Notes: generated by a model not told the origin, from the sequence alone. Shown: positions 42,991-52,138, counted from the stretch's first letter. The stretch is DNA of 64,000 bases from Pseudomonas sp. TH41 (GCF_016650695.1 NZ_JAEKFH010000001.1:62001-126000), one strand, 5' to 3'. Program-made: numbers and translations.

Positions 42991-44409
42991 TCAACGTCCG
43001 GGGAGGTTCCAGCGTTCGCGAAAGTGCTCGTATTGCTCCTCGGGCATTTGAATCAATAACGGGGACTGGCGAGGGTCCAGCCAACTGAACAGACGAGCCA
43101 TATCCGCCGGGTTCATGGCGGTGCAGCCCAGTGTCGGGGACGTCGGGCTACGCCAAATATGGAGAAAAATGCACGAGCCAGAGGCGGGAGACGCCGGGGT
43201 GTTGTGTTCGACGACAATGCCTTTTCGATACAGCTCATCCATGCTGCGCATGTGTTCGGAACTGTTCCAGTCCTTTACTAAAGTCGCCCCGTCGACCAAC
43301 TGGTTGTAGTGTTTGGACTGGCTGTCATCCACGCATTCGATGGTGGGTGTCAGCGCAAGGTACGGCAGTCGGGTGTCGGCCGTCGTGTCGTAGCCAAAGG
43401 CCGTTCCGAGTTTGAAGATCCCGGCGGGGGCCTTTGCGTCGCCTTCACGTTTGATTGGCCCTTCGCTCGGGTCCATGCGGTTTAGCCCCTTGCCCCAGGC
43501 CAGCCCGCTCTTGCCTAACACCACCGGAAACGGGGCTTCGTATTTTCGAAACGTGTTGCCCTGGCGTACATAACGCTGGGCGGTTCCTTGAGTGTCCGTC
43601 CAGTTTTTGCTGGTCACCACAATCAGCTGATTGCTGGTGTCGAGAACACCGCCGGAAGCGAGCGGAGTGATCGGGAAGTCCATGACGTTCTTCAACGTTT
43701 CATCCCGTGAGTACGTGAAATGCCACCACTCCTTCGAGTAGCCGGCAAACCCTTCCTTTTCCATGGCGCTGCTGAGCATCTGGCGATTTTTTCGGGCGAC
43801 CGCGTTGATCGTCGGAGTGTCGGTGTGCGCCGGCTCATCGAAGCAATCGAAGCCTGTTCCCATATCCAGCGCACCGTCGTGCCAACGCTGGCCATACGGT
43901 GCCGTGCAATCGACTGGTGTGGCTGAAGGTGTCCAGGTTTCGGCGGGGAGGGCGCCCGAGCCGGTCAATGTCAAATCAACGGTGCTGCCTTTGGAATGGT
44001 TGGAAATCCGGGCTACATAACCCAGGCGCCAGAAGTCTTTCTTGTCCAGGCGCGGATAGAATTCGGCCTTGAGTGGGTCGCCCGGTTCCGTTGCAAAACG
44101 TCCCATGTCCGCGACAGCCCGGCTGGGTCGATAGCAGTCAAACACCTTCAATCCGTAGCCTTGCGTGCGCAGTGCCGTTTGTACCCGAGCCAGTGCCTTG
44201 GCGGCCTCCAGCGACAACAGGCACTCCGGCGCCGCGTACCCGTCGAGGACGTGTCCGGTGAAATTGTGGGTGCTGGCATAGCGGATATCTTGCTCAATGC
44301 TCGGGTCAACCGTGCGCAAATACACCATGTGCTCAGGCCGTGGCTCGGCGCCGGCGAGGCACGGCGCAGCGAGGCTCAGAAACAGGATTTTGCACAGAAG
44401 GCGGCGCAT
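42991..44409 (-). CDS. Fusion: VanX-type D-Ala-D-Ala dipeptidase + L,D-transpeptidase-like domain
   Basis: 472 residues with a signal peptide (cleavage near LAGAEP). Residues ~25-245 are a VanX/DdpX peptidase: Arg94 (DCYRPSR), zinc ligands His138 and Asp145 (SNHSKGSTVD) and His230 with Glu227 (KEWWHF). Residues ~255-472 resemble a YkuD/ErfK domain with His417 and Cys429 (HIWRSPTSPTLGC). Thus one periplasmic protein may both cleave D-Ala-D-Ala dipeptides and act on L,D cross-links or peptides. Both halves keep their catalytic residues. Confidence 0.87.
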   Translation of the reverse strand: MRRLLCKILFLSLAAPCLAGAEPRPEHMVYLRTVDPSIEQDIRYASTHNFTGHVLDGYAAPECLLSLEAAKALARVQTALRTQGYGLKVFDCYRPSRAVADMGRFATEPGDPLKAEFYPRLDKKDFWRLGYVARISNHSKGSTVDLTLTGSGALPAETWTPSATPVDCTAPYGQRWHDGALDMGTGFDCFDEPAHTDTPTINAVARKNRQMLSSAMEKEGFAGYSKEWWHFTYSRDETLKNVMDFPITPLASGGVLDTSNQLIVVTSKNWTDTQGTAQRYVRQGNTFRKYEAPFPVVLGKSGLAWGKGLNRMDPSEGPIKREGDAKAPAGIFKLGTAFGYDTTADTRLPYLALTPTIECVDDSQSKHYNQLVDGATLVKDWNSSEHMRSMDELYRKGIVVEHNTPASPASGSCIFLHIWRSPTSPTLGCTAMNPADMARLFSWLDPRQSPLLIQMPEEQYEHFRERWNLPGR

Positions 44410-44510
44410 GCGAGGCTTCCAGAAAGGGCGGATGCCACATCATGGCTTCAAACCCGTTTCGCTTCCATGAGGTTGTGGGTCGGCAGCGCATCGAACCCTG
44501 CGTCCGGCCC

Positions 44511-44655
44511 TGTAGCAGCTGTCGAGCTTGCGAGGCTGCGTTCGGCTGCGCAGCAGTCGTAAAACCTGAGAGCGAGGTTTTTCTGAAACACCGCATCGCT
44601 TGATTTCACGACTGCTGCGCAGCCGAACGCAGCCTCGCAAGCTCGACAGCTGCTA
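44511..44655. repeat. Long inverted repeat related to REP sequences
   Basis: A ~53-bp arm starting TGTAGCAGCTGTCGAGCTTG and ending in GCAGCAGTCGTAAA is matched by its near-perfect reverse complement across a ~40-bp loop. A further GTAGGAGCTGCC-like half unit follows at ~44660-44693. It would form a very stable cruciform or RNA hairpin. It fills most of the 300-bp gap between the VanX fusion and glyA. Confidence 0.85.
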
Positions 44656-44709
44656 CGGGGCCGAACGCAGCCTGCGGCAGCTCCTACGGATTGTGTTGTG
44701 CGCTGTGGA

Positions 44710-45966
44710 TCAGTCGCGGTAAACCGGGAAATCACTGCACATCGCAGCGGCCTGTCTAGCGACATGTGCCTCGACATCGGCGTCGCCGAGGTGATCGAGG
44801 AGGTCGCAGATCCAGCCCGCCAGTTCGATGCTCTGGGCTTCCTTGAAACCACGACTGGTGATGGCTGGCGTGCCGATACGCAGGCCAGAAGTCACGAAGG
44901 GCGATTGTGGATCGTTCGGCACCGCGTTCTTGTTCACGGTGATCCCGGCACGGCCGAGGGCAGCGTCGGCGTCTTTGCCGGTGAGGCCCTGACGAATCAG
45001 GCTGACCAGGAACAGGTGGTTGTCGGTTCCGCCTGACACCACGTCGTAGCCACGGTCGATAAACACGTTTGCCATCGCCTGGGCGTTGCGGATCACTTGC
45101 GCCTGATAGGTCTTGAAGGCGGGTTCCAGCGCCTCTTTGAAGCACACCGCTTTGGCGGCGATCACGTGCATCAACGGACCGCCCTGGCCACCGGGGAATA
45201 CGGCTGCGTTGAGTTTTTTCTCCAGTTCCGGATTGGCCCTGGCGAGGATCAGGCCGCCACGTGGGCCGCGCAGGGTTTTGTGAGTCGTGGTGGTGACCAC
45301 GTCGGCGTACGGCAGCGGGTTCGGGTACAGACCGGTCGCCACCAGCCCGGCGACGTGGGCCATGTCGACGAACAGGTAAGCGCCCACTTTGTCAGCGATC
45401 TGCCGGAAGCGCGGGAAGTCCAGGGTTTTCGAGTACGCGGAGAAACCGGCGATGATCATCTTCGGTTGGTGCTCAACGGCCAGGCGTTCGACTTCGTCGT
45501 AATCGATCAACCCGGTCGCGGTGTCGATGCCATATTGCACGGCGTTGTACAACTTGCCGGAGAAGCTGACTTTGGCGCCGTGGGTCAGGTGGCCGCCGTG
45601 GGCCAGGCTCATGCCCAGCACGGTGTCACCGGCCTGCAGCAACGCCAGATACACTGCGGCATTGGCTTGGCTGCCGGAGTGCGGCTGGACGTTGGCGTAA
45701 TCGGCGCCGAACAATTGTTTGGCGCGATCGATGGCCAGTTGTTCGACCACGTCGACGTGCTCGCAGCCGCCGTAATAGCGTTTGCCCGGATAGCCTTCAG
45801 CATACTTGTTGGTCAAGCCGCTGCCTTGCGCTTCCATGACGCGTTGGCTGGTGTAGTTCTCCGAGGCGATCAGCTCGATATGGTGCTCCTGTCGCGCGTC
45901 CTCGGCGTTCATCGCCGCCAGCAATTCGTCGTCGTAGCCTTTGATCTGGTCATGCTTGCTGAACAT
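44710..45966 (-). CDS. glyA: Serine hydroxymethyltransferase
   Basis: 418 residues, full length. [29 protein letters not shown], and the PLP lysine in [14 protein letters not shown] (~Lys228-230) are all present. It interconverts serine and glycine with tetrahydrofolate in the cytoplasm. Lying downstream of gcvH and a GcsR-like activator it matches the glyA2 copy of Pseudomonas glycine-cleavage operons rather than the housekeeping glyA. ATG has AGAGGG. A REP pair separates it from gcvH. Confidence 0.95.
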   Translation of the reverse strand: MFSKHDQIKGYDDELLAAMNAEDARQEHHIELIASENYTSQRVMEAQGSGLTNKYAEGYPGKRYYGGCEHVDVVEQLAIDRAKQLFGADYANVQPHSGSQANAAVYLALLQAGDTVLGMSLAHGGHLTHGAKVSFSGKLYNAVQYGIDTATGLIDYDEVERLAVEHQPKMIIAGFSAYSKTLDFPRFRQIADKVGAYLFVDMAHVAGLVATGLYPNPLPYADVVTTTTHKTLRGPRGGLILARANPELEKKLNAAVFPGGQGGPLMHVIAAKAVCFKEALEPAFKTYQAQVIRNAQAMANVFIDRGYDVVSGGTDNHLFLVSLIRQGLTGKDADAALGRAGITVNKNAVPNDPQSPFVTSGLRIGTPAITSRGFKEAQSIELAGWICDLLDHLGDADVEAHVARQAAAMCSDFPVYRD

Positions 45967-45991
45967 GGTGAAGCCCTCTGTTAGTTACCCC

Positions 45992-46089
45992 TGTAGGAGC
46001 TGCCGAGTGAAACGAGGCTGCGATCTTTTGATCTTGTCTTCTAAAAAATCAAAAGATCGCAGCCTCGTTTCACTCGGCAGCTCCTACAG
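45992..46089. repeat. REP inverted pair, GTAGGAGCTGCC/GATCTTTTGATC type
   Basis: Arms of ~40 bp (TGTAGGAGCTGCCGAGTGAA onward) are perfect reverse complements around a short spacer. It lies inside the gcvH-glyA transcription unit and could form an intercistronic mRNA stem. Confidence 0.9.
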
Positions 46090-46111
46090 GGATGGTGTGG
46101 TTTGCGGGTGG

Positions 46112-46489
46112 TCAGGCGTCGGTGTTGATCAGGTGCTCATAAGCGGTCTGGTCAAGCAGGGTGGCCATTGCGCTGGCGTCGCGTGGTCGCATGCGAAAAA
46201 ACCAGCCTTCTCCCAGCGCGTCTTCGTTGATCAATTCGGGGGAGCTTTCCAGCGTCGAGTTCACTTCAACCACTTCGCCGTCCAAGGGCATGTACACGCC
46301 GCTGGCCGCCTTTACCGATTCCAGCACCGCCACTTCATCGCCGGCATCGAATGCGCGCAACTCGGGCACTTGAACGAAGACCACGTCGCCCAGCGCTTGC
46401 TGGGCGAAAGGAGTAATGCCTACGGTGATCAGGCCATTGCTCTCAAGACGCAGCCATTCGTGGTCGGTGGTAAAACGCAGTTCGCTCAT
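46112..46489 (-). CDS. gcvH: Glycine cleavage system H protein
   Basis: 125 residues. The lipoyl-attachment lysine is Lys60 in VLESVKAASGVYMP; TTDHEWLRLE and GEGWFFRMRP are also typical. It shuttles the aminomethyl group between P, T and L proteins. ATG has AAGGAG. Upstream (46527) is a sigma-54-type promoter and three palindromic boxes. The partners gcvP, gcvT and sdaA, usually in the same operon, are absent from this locus. Confidence 0.95.
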   Translation of the reverse strand: MSELRFTTDHEWLRLESNGLITVGITPFAQQALGDVVFVQVPELRAFDAGDEVAVLESVKAASGVYMPLDGEVVEVNSTLESSPELINEDALGEGWFFRMRPRDASAMATLLDQTAYEHLINTDA

Positions 46490-46526
46490 ATCAACTCCTT
46501 ATTGTTCTGGTGGCTTCAGAGGTGAT

Positions 46527-46542
46527 AGCAAGGGCGGTGCCA
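46527..46542 (-). promoter_or_regulatory. Sigma-54 (-24/-12) promoter of gcvH
   Basis: Minus strand TGGCAC-CGCCC-TTGCT has the invariant GG and GC dinucleotides at correct 10-bp spacing, 38 bp before the gcvH start. This fits activation by the adjacent enhancer-binding protein, which retains the GAFTGA sigma-54 contact. Confidence 0.85.
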
Positions 46543-46606
46543 GATTTATTTATTTGATATTAATCAAAGACTTAAATTGTTTTAGGCAGAGTTGGCGAGT
46601 CGCTTC

Positions 46607-46624
46607 TGTATTGAAATCAATACA
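46607..46624. promoter_or_regulatory. Upstream activating box 1 (TGTAT-N8-ATACA)
   Basis: TGTATTGAAATCAATACA is a perfect palindrome about 65-80 bp upstream of the sigma-54 promoter. It resembles the two boxes further upstream and the TGT-N12-ACA form of TyrR-family sites. Confidence 0.6.
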
Positions 46625-46675
46625 GGCATTGGGTGCGAGGGTGGAAAAGTCCGGGCCAGGCGAGTGACGGTGTTT

Positions 46676-46693
46676 TGTCTTGATTTCGATACG
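46676..46693. promoter_or_regulatory. Upstream activating box 2 (degenerate)
   Basis: TGTCTTGATTTCGATACG matches box 1 at 13 of 18 positions and is 1 bp from box 3. A 17-bp palindrome, TCGATACGCTGTATCGA (46686-46702), joins boxes 2 and 3. Confidence 0.5.
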
Positions 46694-46694
46694 C

Positions 46695-46712
46695 TGTATC
46701 GATTTGCATACA
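46695..46712. promoter_or_regulatory. Upstream activating box 3 (TGTAT-N8-ATACA)
   Basis: TGTATCGATTTGCATACA keeps both perfect 5-bp arms of box 1 and matches it at 13 of 18 positions. Together the three boxes suggest cooperative binding of the enhancer-binding protein. Confidence 0.55.
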
Positions 46713-46732
46713 AATTGTGCCGCAACGCAACG

Positions 46733-46828
46733 TGTAGGAGCTGCCGCAGGCTGCGATCTTTTGATCTTGATCTTTTTGGGATACTGAAAATCAAGATCAA
46801 AAGATCGCAGCCTGCGGCAGCTCCTACA
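46733..46828. repeat. REP inverted pair, GTAGGAGCTGCC/GATCTTTTGATC type
   Basis: TGTAGGAGCTGCCGCAGGCT through GATCTTTTGATC and the exact reverse complement, in the gap between the regulator gene and the gcvH upstream boxes. Confidence 0.9.
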
Positions 46829-46851
46829 GTTAACCGTTAATCGAGTGAGGC

Positions 46852-48360
46852 TTACGGCTTGTTGGGAATGCCGTACTTGCGCAGTCGGATGGCAATCGCG
46901 CTGTGCGAGGTGTGCAGGCGAGCGGCGAGTAAACGGCTGGAGGGGTAGCTGCGGTAGAGCTGTTCCAGCAGGTTTTTTTCAAACCCTTCGACGGCCTCCT
47001 CCAGGCTGCCGACTTCACCGTCGTTCTGTCGCTCCACGGCCGTGCGGGCGATGTCCAGGTCGTCGATGTCGACCAGCGGATTTTCACAAATGGCGGCGGC
47101 GCGAAAGATCACGTTTTGCAGCTGGCGGACGTTGCCTGGCCAGCGGTTGCCGAGCAGGGCAGGGAAGGTGCTTGGCGCCAGACGACAGACCGGCCGCTGG
47201 ATCTGCGCACACGCTTGCTGCATGAAGTGTTGGGCCATCAACAGGATGTCATGACCGCGTTCGCGCAGCGGCGGCACTTGCAGATTGAGCACATTGAGGC
47301 GGTAAAAAAGATCCTCGCGAAAGTGGCCTTCAGCGACCATTTTTTCCAGGTCACGGTGGGTCGCGCTGAGGACCCGCACATTGACCTTGACCTCACGATC
47401 GCCCCCGACCCGGCGGAAGCAACCATCGCTCAAAAAGCGCAGCAACTTGGCTTGCAGGTATGGCGACATTTCACCGATTTCATCGAGGAACACCGAGCCC
47501 TGATCGGCCAGTTCAAGGAGGCCGAGTTTGCCGCCCCGTTGCGCGCCGGTGAAGGCGCCAGGGGCGTAGCCGAACAGCTCGCTCTCGGCGAGGCTCTCCG
47601 GCAATGCCGCGCAGTTCAGGGCCAGAAAGGGGGCGTCCCGCCGTGTGCTGATGGCGTGGCAGGCGCGGGCCACGAGTTCTTTGCCGGTGCCGGTTTCACC
47701 CTGAATCAGTAAGGGCGCGTCGAGCGTGGCAACGCGCTGGGCACGGGACTTGAGCGCACGAATCGCCGGGGACTCACCGAGCAATGCATCGAAGCCTTCG
47801 GCGTGGTCGTGGTGCAGCGCCGAGAGACGTTCACCGATACGGCTTGGCTGATAGAGGGTCAATAGAGCGCCGGCGTCGGTGATCGGCATGGCATCGAGCA
47901 GCAAGGTCTGGCCGCCAAGGGTGACCTCATGCATGGGCAGACGGAAACTGTGTTCGATCAATGTGTGTTGCAGGTCAGGATTATCGAACAACGCGCTCAG
48001 CGGCTCACCCGCCGGTTCACGACCACACAGGGCGATCAGCGCCGGATTGGCCAGCAGCACATGACCCAGGCCATCCACCGCCAGCACCGGATCGGAACTG
48101 GCCGCCAGCAAGGCATCCAGTTGCAAGCGTCTACGTTGCCCCGGGAGGATGTCGACCATCGTCACCGCTTGCACGCCGCGCACACCGAGCAACGCATCGC
48201 GCAGTTCTTCCAGCACATCGGCACCGAGGGTCGGCGCATCGATGTAAACGTTCGGCGGAACCATTTCCACGGCATCCAGATTGAAACTGCGCCCACCGAG
48301 CAGGGCCAGCACTTCCTGGGTGATGCCGACGCGGTCGATGAAGGTGACGTGGATGCGCAT
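46852..48360 (-). CDS. gcsR: GcsR/TyrR-like sigma-54 enhancer-binding protein
   Basis: 502 residues: ACT-like domain (1-75), PAS-like region (~78-190), AAA+ domain with Walker A GETGTGKE (221-228), GAFTGA (268-273) and Walker B around 288-294, and a C-terminal Fis-type HTH (SRLLAARLHTSHSAIAIRLR). GAFTGA shows it can activate sigma-54, unlike E. coli TyrR. Its place next to gcvH and glyA matches P. aeruginosa GcsR, the glycine-responsive activator of the glycine-cleavage operon. Ligand identity is inferred from this context; PhhR is the alternative name to exclude. Confidence 0.82.
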   Translation of the reverse strand: MRIHVTFIDRVGITQEVLALLGGRSFNLDAVEMVPPNVYIDAPTLGADVLEELRDALLGVRGVQAVTMVDILPGQRRRLQLDALLAASSDPVLAVDGLGHVLLANPALIALCGREPAGEPLSALFDNPDLQHTLIEHSFRLPMHEVTLGGQTLLLDAMPITDAGALLTLYQPSRIGERLSALHHDHAEGFDALLGESPAIRALKSRAQRVATLDAPLLIQGETGTGKELVARACHAISTRRDAPFLALNCAALPESLAESELFGYAPGAFTGAQRGGKLGLLELADQGSVFLDEIGEMSPYLQAKLLRFLSDGCFRRVGGDREVKVNVRVLSATHRDLEKMVAEGHFREDLFYRLNVLNLQVPPLRERGHDILLMAQHFMQQACAQIQRPVCRLAPSTFPALLGNRWPGNVRQLQNVIFRAAAICENPLVDIDDLDIARTAVERQNDGEVGSLEEAVEGFEKNLLEQLYRSYPSSRLLAARLHTSHSAIAIRLRKYGIPNKP

Positions 48361-48416
48361 AAGTGGCCTGCAAGGGTGGCGAACGGAATGAGTATGACCG
48401 GCACGTGTCGTGTCTG

Positions 48417-49340
48417 TCAGGTGCTGCTGGTGTTGCCGGTGTTGCGTGAACTGGCGGCGAGGTCCTCAAGAAACGCCTCAAGTATCGGTGGCGGGGCAAT
48501 GCCGCGCCGGGTGATCACATCGAACGGAGACATCAGTTGCAAACTGGCCGGTGCCAATTGGTGCATCTCGCCGGTCTTGATCCACTGCGCGGCAAAGTGC
48601 GCGGGCAGAAAGCCCAGGTACGCACCGGAGATGATCAGGATCGCCAGGGCTTCGATGTTGTCGACGGTGGCTGCGGCTTTGCTGACACCCAGGCGTTCCA
48701 GGTCGTACTGCTGCATGTAACCCCTGACGACAATTCGGCTGGTGGAAATTTCTTCGAGCAGTTCGTCACCCTCGGCCTTGCTGCCATGCAGCGGATGCCG
48801 CCGCCCGCAATACAGCCCCAGTGCCTCCTTGTACAGCGGTGAGTGCAACAGGCCCGGAACATAGATCGGGAAGTGCCCGATGGCCAGGTGCAGTCGACCG
48901 TCGAGTACGCGTTCTTCCAGCTCGGCGGGGGTACCGACGTACACGTTCAGGTGCACGTCATGCCCCCTGGACACGAAGCGCTGGGTGGTGCGCGGGATCG
49001 GTGAGTCCGGGTCGGTAATGGTGGTGTCGATGATCCCGAGGTTGAGCTTGCCGCTGATGTGCTGCTTGAGCACGTCGGCGTCCATACAGAAATTCTCCAC
49101 CGCCGAGAGCAGGCGCTGAGTGGCTTCATGGATGGCCACGCCTTGCTCAGTCAGGCGAAACCCGCTGCGCCCGCGTTGGCAGAGCTTGACCCCGAGCCGG
49201 GTTTCAAGATGGGTCATTTGTTCGCTGATGGTCGACTGGCCGGCATTCAACGCCGCTTGCGCAGCAGAAAAGCCGCCACACCTGACAATCGTGGCAAACA
49301 CCCTGAGCAGTTTCAGATCGACATCGTGCAGCTGAATCAC
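48417..49340 (-). CDS. LysR-family transcriptional regulator
   Basis: 307 residues. Start GTG 49340 has AGGAGG 6 bp upstream. N-terminal HTH: CGGFSAAQAALNAGQSTISEQ at ~17-37. The rest is the LTTR effector domain. It is divergent from the ureohydrolase-ALDH-permease-GMC run and is its likely regulator, like GbuR beside gbuA in P. aeruginosa (from memory). An inverted repeat lies between the starts. Confidence 0.88.
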   Translation of the reverse strand: MIQLHDVDLKLLRVFATIVRCGGFSAAQAALNAGQSTISEQMTHLETRLGVKLCQRGRSGFRLTEQGVAIHEATQRLLSAVENFCMDADVLKQHISGKLNLGIIDTTITDPDSPIPRTTQRFVSRGHDVHLNVYVGTPAELEERVLDGRLHLAIGHFPIYVPGLLHSPLYKEALGLYCGRRHPLHGSKAEGDELLEEISTSRIVVRGYMQQYDLERLGVSKAAATVDNIEALAILIISGAYLGFLPAHFAAQWIKTGEMHQLAPASLQLMSPFDVITRRGIAPPPILEAFLEDLAASSRNTGNTSST

Positions 49341-49364
49341 CTTGGACCTCCTGCGTGTGGATGC

Positions 49365-49379
49365 ATCGGTAATGCCGAT
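49365..49379. promoter_or_regulatory. Candidate LysR operator, ATCGG-N5-CCGAT
   Basis: A perfect inverted repeat containing T-N11-A, the LTTR box shape, 25 bp before the LysR start and 114 bp before the ureohydrolase start. Confidence 0.5.
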
Positions 49380-49492
49380 ATGAGTATCTGATGTTTAGCA
49401 TTTTTTCCACGAAAACCTGCGTCCATAGTCACTTCAACGGCGGTCACCTTCCATGTCCGCTGAGCCGAAAACAAGAATTGGAGAGGCCTGAA

Positions 49493-50497
49493 ATGTCGAA
49501 CAATGGTTATGAATCCGGTCGCCTGAACCTGCCCTTCGTGGGGCACTGCACCTTTGGCAAATCCCCGGTGTGCACCGACTGGGATGCACTGGATGCGGAC
49601 GTGGCGATCCTTGGCGTACCCAACGACATGGGCACCCAATGGCGTTCCGGCGCACGTTTTGGGCCTCGCGGGATTCGCGAGGCATCGACGCTGTTTTCCT
49701 TCGGCCATGCCGGCGCCTACGACCACGAAGATGACGTCATGTACCTGACCGCGGCCGATGTGCGCATGGTCGACGTCGGTGACGCCGACATCGTGCACAC
49801 CGACATGGTCACCAGTAACGAGAACACCGAGTATGCCGTGCGCAAGATCCTCGATGCCGGCGTCATGCCCGTCGTGCTCGGCGGCGATCACTCGGTTCAC
49901 GCGCCGGTGATCAAGGCCTTCGAGGGTCGCGGCCCGATCCACATCATCCACTTCGATGCGCACCTGGACTTCGTCGACGAACGTCACGGTGTTCGCTATG
50001 GCCATGGCAATCCGCTGCGCCGCGCATCCGAAATGAACCACATCGTCGGCATGACCCAGATGGGCATCCGCAACGTGTCTTCCTCCAATCGCGATGACTA
50101 CGAAGCGGCCCATGCGGCGGGCTCGAAGATTCTCTCGGTACGCGATGTTCGTCGCCTTGGCGTCGAGGGGGTGCTGGCGTTGATCCCGCAAAACATCAAC
50201 TACTACATCACCATCGACATTGACGGCTTCGACCCGTCCATCGCACCCGGCACGGGCACGCCCAGCCATGGCGGCTTCCTCTATTACGAAGTGCTGGAGA
50301 TCATCCAGGCCCTGGCCAAGCGCAGCAAAGGCAACATCGTCGGCATGGACCTGGTTGAGGTCGCGCCTGTATATGACCCTTCCGGCATGACCTCGATTCT
50401 GGCCGCGCAACTGCTGCTCAACAGCATTGGTTTCATCTTCCACGAGCGGGCTCAGGCGCGGCACGCCATGAGCGAAACCACCACGGTTTCGGCGTGA
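49493..50497 (+). CDS. Ureohydrolase (agmatinase/guanidino-acid hydrolase family)
   Basis: 334 residues from ATG 49493 (GGAGAGG upstream). The Mn2 site is complete: His133 (GGDHS), Asp155, His157 and Asp159 (DAHLD), and Asp242 and Asp244 (DIDGFDP). The reaction is guanidino compound plus water giving urea plus an amine. Family members include agmatinase, guanidinobutyrase, guanidinopropionase and guanidinoacetase; active-site sequence alone does not decide. Neighbouring alcohol and aldehyde dehydrogenases favour a guanidino acid as substrate. Confidence 0.9.
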   Translation: MSNNGYESGRLNLPFVGHCTFGKSPVCTDWDALDADVAILGVPNDMGTQWRSGARFGPRGIREASTLFSFGHAGAYDHEDDVMYLTAADVRMVDVGDADIVHTDMVTSNENTEYAVRKILDAGVMPVVLGGDHSVHAPVIKAFEGRGPIHIIHFDAHLDFVDERHGVRYGHGNPLRRASEMNHIVGMTQMGIRNVSSSNRDDYEAAHAAGSKILSVRDVRRLGVEGVLALIPQNINYYITIDIDGFDPSIAPGTGTPSHGGFLYYEVLEIIQALAKRSKGNIVGMDLVEVAPVYDPSGMTSILAAQLLLNSIGFIFHERAQARHAMSETTTVSA

Positions 50498-50524
50498 TTT
50501 GACCGCCGCACAGAGAGCATAGAA

Positions 50525-52033
50525 ATGGACACGATCGTTAAGCAGTATCTGCAGAAATTCGGTATATCCGAAGCCACCCAGACCTTCCTCGGCAAAGCGC
50601 AGAAGATGTTCATCGGTGGCGCCTGGGTCGAGGCCAGCGACGGCCAGACGTCCGAGGTCATCGAACCGTCGACCGAGGGCCTGATCACGCGCATTCCCAT
50701 GGGGACTACCGAGGATCTTGACCGCGCCGTGCAAGCGGCCCGCGCACAGTTCGACGGTGGCGCCTGGCGCCAGGCCAAGCCGGCGGAACGTGAGCGGATG
50801 ATGCAACGCCTGGCCGACCTGATTGAACACAACGCCGTTGAGCTGGCGGAAATCGAATCGATCGACATGGGCAAGTCGGTGGCCTTCGCCAAGGATGTCG
50901 ACATCCAGGGCACCGTCGACACGCTGCGATATTTCGCCGGTTGGGCCACGAAACTTCACGGGCGCACCGTCGAACCCTCGTTGCCGGGCAATTACCTGGC
51001 CTATACACGCAAGGAAGCGGTGGGGGTGGTCGGCGCCATCGTGCCCTGGAACTTCCCATTGCAAACCATGGCCTGGAAGCTCGGCGCGGCGCTGGCGACC
51101 GGCTGCACGGTGGTGGTCAAACCGGCTGAACTGACCTCGCTGTCGGCCCTGCGTTTTGCTGAGCTGGTGCAGGAAGCCGGCATCCCGGACGGGGTGATCA
51201 ACATCGTCACCGGGCGCGGCAGCGTCGTCGGCGCGGCCATGGCCACGCACCCCGGCATCGACAAACTGACCTTCACCGGTTCTACCCCGGTCGGCCGTAC
51301 CGTCGGGCGTGCCGCGCTGGACGAAATGAAGCGACTAACCCTCGAACTCGGAGGAAAATCACCGGTAATCGTGTTGGCCGATGCCGACGTGCCAGCCGCC
51401 GCCCAGGCCGTCGCCAACGGGGTGTTTTTCAACTCGGGACAGGTGTGCGATGCCGGTACTCGTGCCTATGTTCATCGGAGTATCTACGACGAATTCCTCC
51501 GTGAGCTGATCGCTTACACCAGTACCTTGAAAATGGCACCCGGACTGGACCCGGACTGCTTCATCGGCCCGCTGGTCTCGGCGTTGCAAAAGCAGCGAGT
51601 GACCGACTACATCGAAACCGGCAAGCGTGAAGGCGCCGAACTGGTCTACGGCGGCCAGCCTGTCGATGGCCCCGGTTTCTTTGTCGAGCCGACCATCTTC
51701 GCCCATTGCCGCAACGACATGCGCATCGTACAGGAGGAGATCTTTGGTCCGGTGCTGGTGACCGCGCCGTTCGATGATGAAGAGGAGGCCTTGGCACTGG
51801 CCAATGACTCGCCGTACGGCTTGGCGGCCGCACTCTATTCCAATGACCTTGGAAAGGTGCACAGCCTGATTCCACGGCTGCGAGCGGGTTCGGTCTACGT
51901 CAACGCCCACGGCACCCTCGACCCGTCGATGCCGTTCGGTGGCTACAAGCAATCCGGATTCGGCAAGGACCTGGGCGCGGAGCAGCTCGATTACCTGCTC
52001 GAGACCAAGGCAGTCTGGATCACGCTGCCCTGA
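50525..52033 (+). CDS. NAD(P)-dependent aldehyde dehydrogenase
   Basis: 502 residues with VPWNFPLQ, catalytic Glu in LELGGKSPVIV, nucleophile Cys in SGQVCDAGTR, and a C-terminal PFGGYKQSGFGKDLG. The overall pattern is that of betaine-aldehyde/aminoaldehyde and gamma-guanidinobutyraldehyde dehydrogenases. Twenty-seven bp after the ureohydrolase on the same strand, it probably oxidises the aldehyde that precedes the guanidino acid (inference). Confidence 0.9.
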   Translation: MDTIVKQYLQKFGISEATQTFLGKAQKMFIGGAWVEASDGQTSEVIEPSTEGLITRIPMGTTEDLDRAVQAARAQFDGGAWRQAKPAERERMMQRLADLIEHNAVELAEIESIDMGKSVAFAKDVDIQGTVDTLRYFAGWATKLHGRTVEPSLPGNYLAYTRKEAVGVVGAIVPWNFPLQTMAWKLGAALATGCTVVVKPAELTSLSALRFAELVQEAGIPDGVINIVTGRGSVVGAAMATHPGIDKLTFTGSTPVGRTVGRAALDEMKRLTLELGGKSPVIVLADADVPAAAQAVANGVFFNSGQVCDAGTRAYVHRSIYDEFLRELIAYTSTLKMAPGLDPDCFIGPLVSALQKQRVTDYIETGKREGAELVYGGQPVDGPGFFVEPTIFAHCRNDMRIVQEEIFGPVLVTAPFDDEEEALALANDSPYGLAAALYSNDLGKVHSLIPRLRAGSVYVNAHGTLDPSMPFGGYKQSGFGKDLGAEQLDYLLETKAVWITLP

Positions 52034-52054
52034 GTCATGGCTGACTCAACCCCT

Positions 52055-52138
52055 TGTAGGAGCGAGCTTGCTCGCGATGGAGTGTCAGTCGACACCCCTG
52101 TAGCTGACACACCATCGCGAGCAAGCTCGCTCCTACAG
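52055..52138. repeat. REP inverted pair, GAGCGAGCTTGCTCGC type
   Basis: Two facing units with a short GTGTCAG/CTGACAC stem in the spacer, almost identical to the copy at 1403. It lies between the ALDH and NCS1 genes within one apparent operon. Confidence 0.9.

Noticed and set aside
45967..46111. Possibility of a gcvP remnant between glyA and gcvH
   Set aside because: The gap is 145 bp, nearly all of it a perfect REP pair, and shows no gcvP-like coding sequence.
49337..51250. A 637-codon minus-strand frame opposite the ureohydrolase and ALDH genes
   Set aside because: Both plus-strand genes have complete catalytic sites and ribosome sites. The antisense product is composition-driven with no domain.
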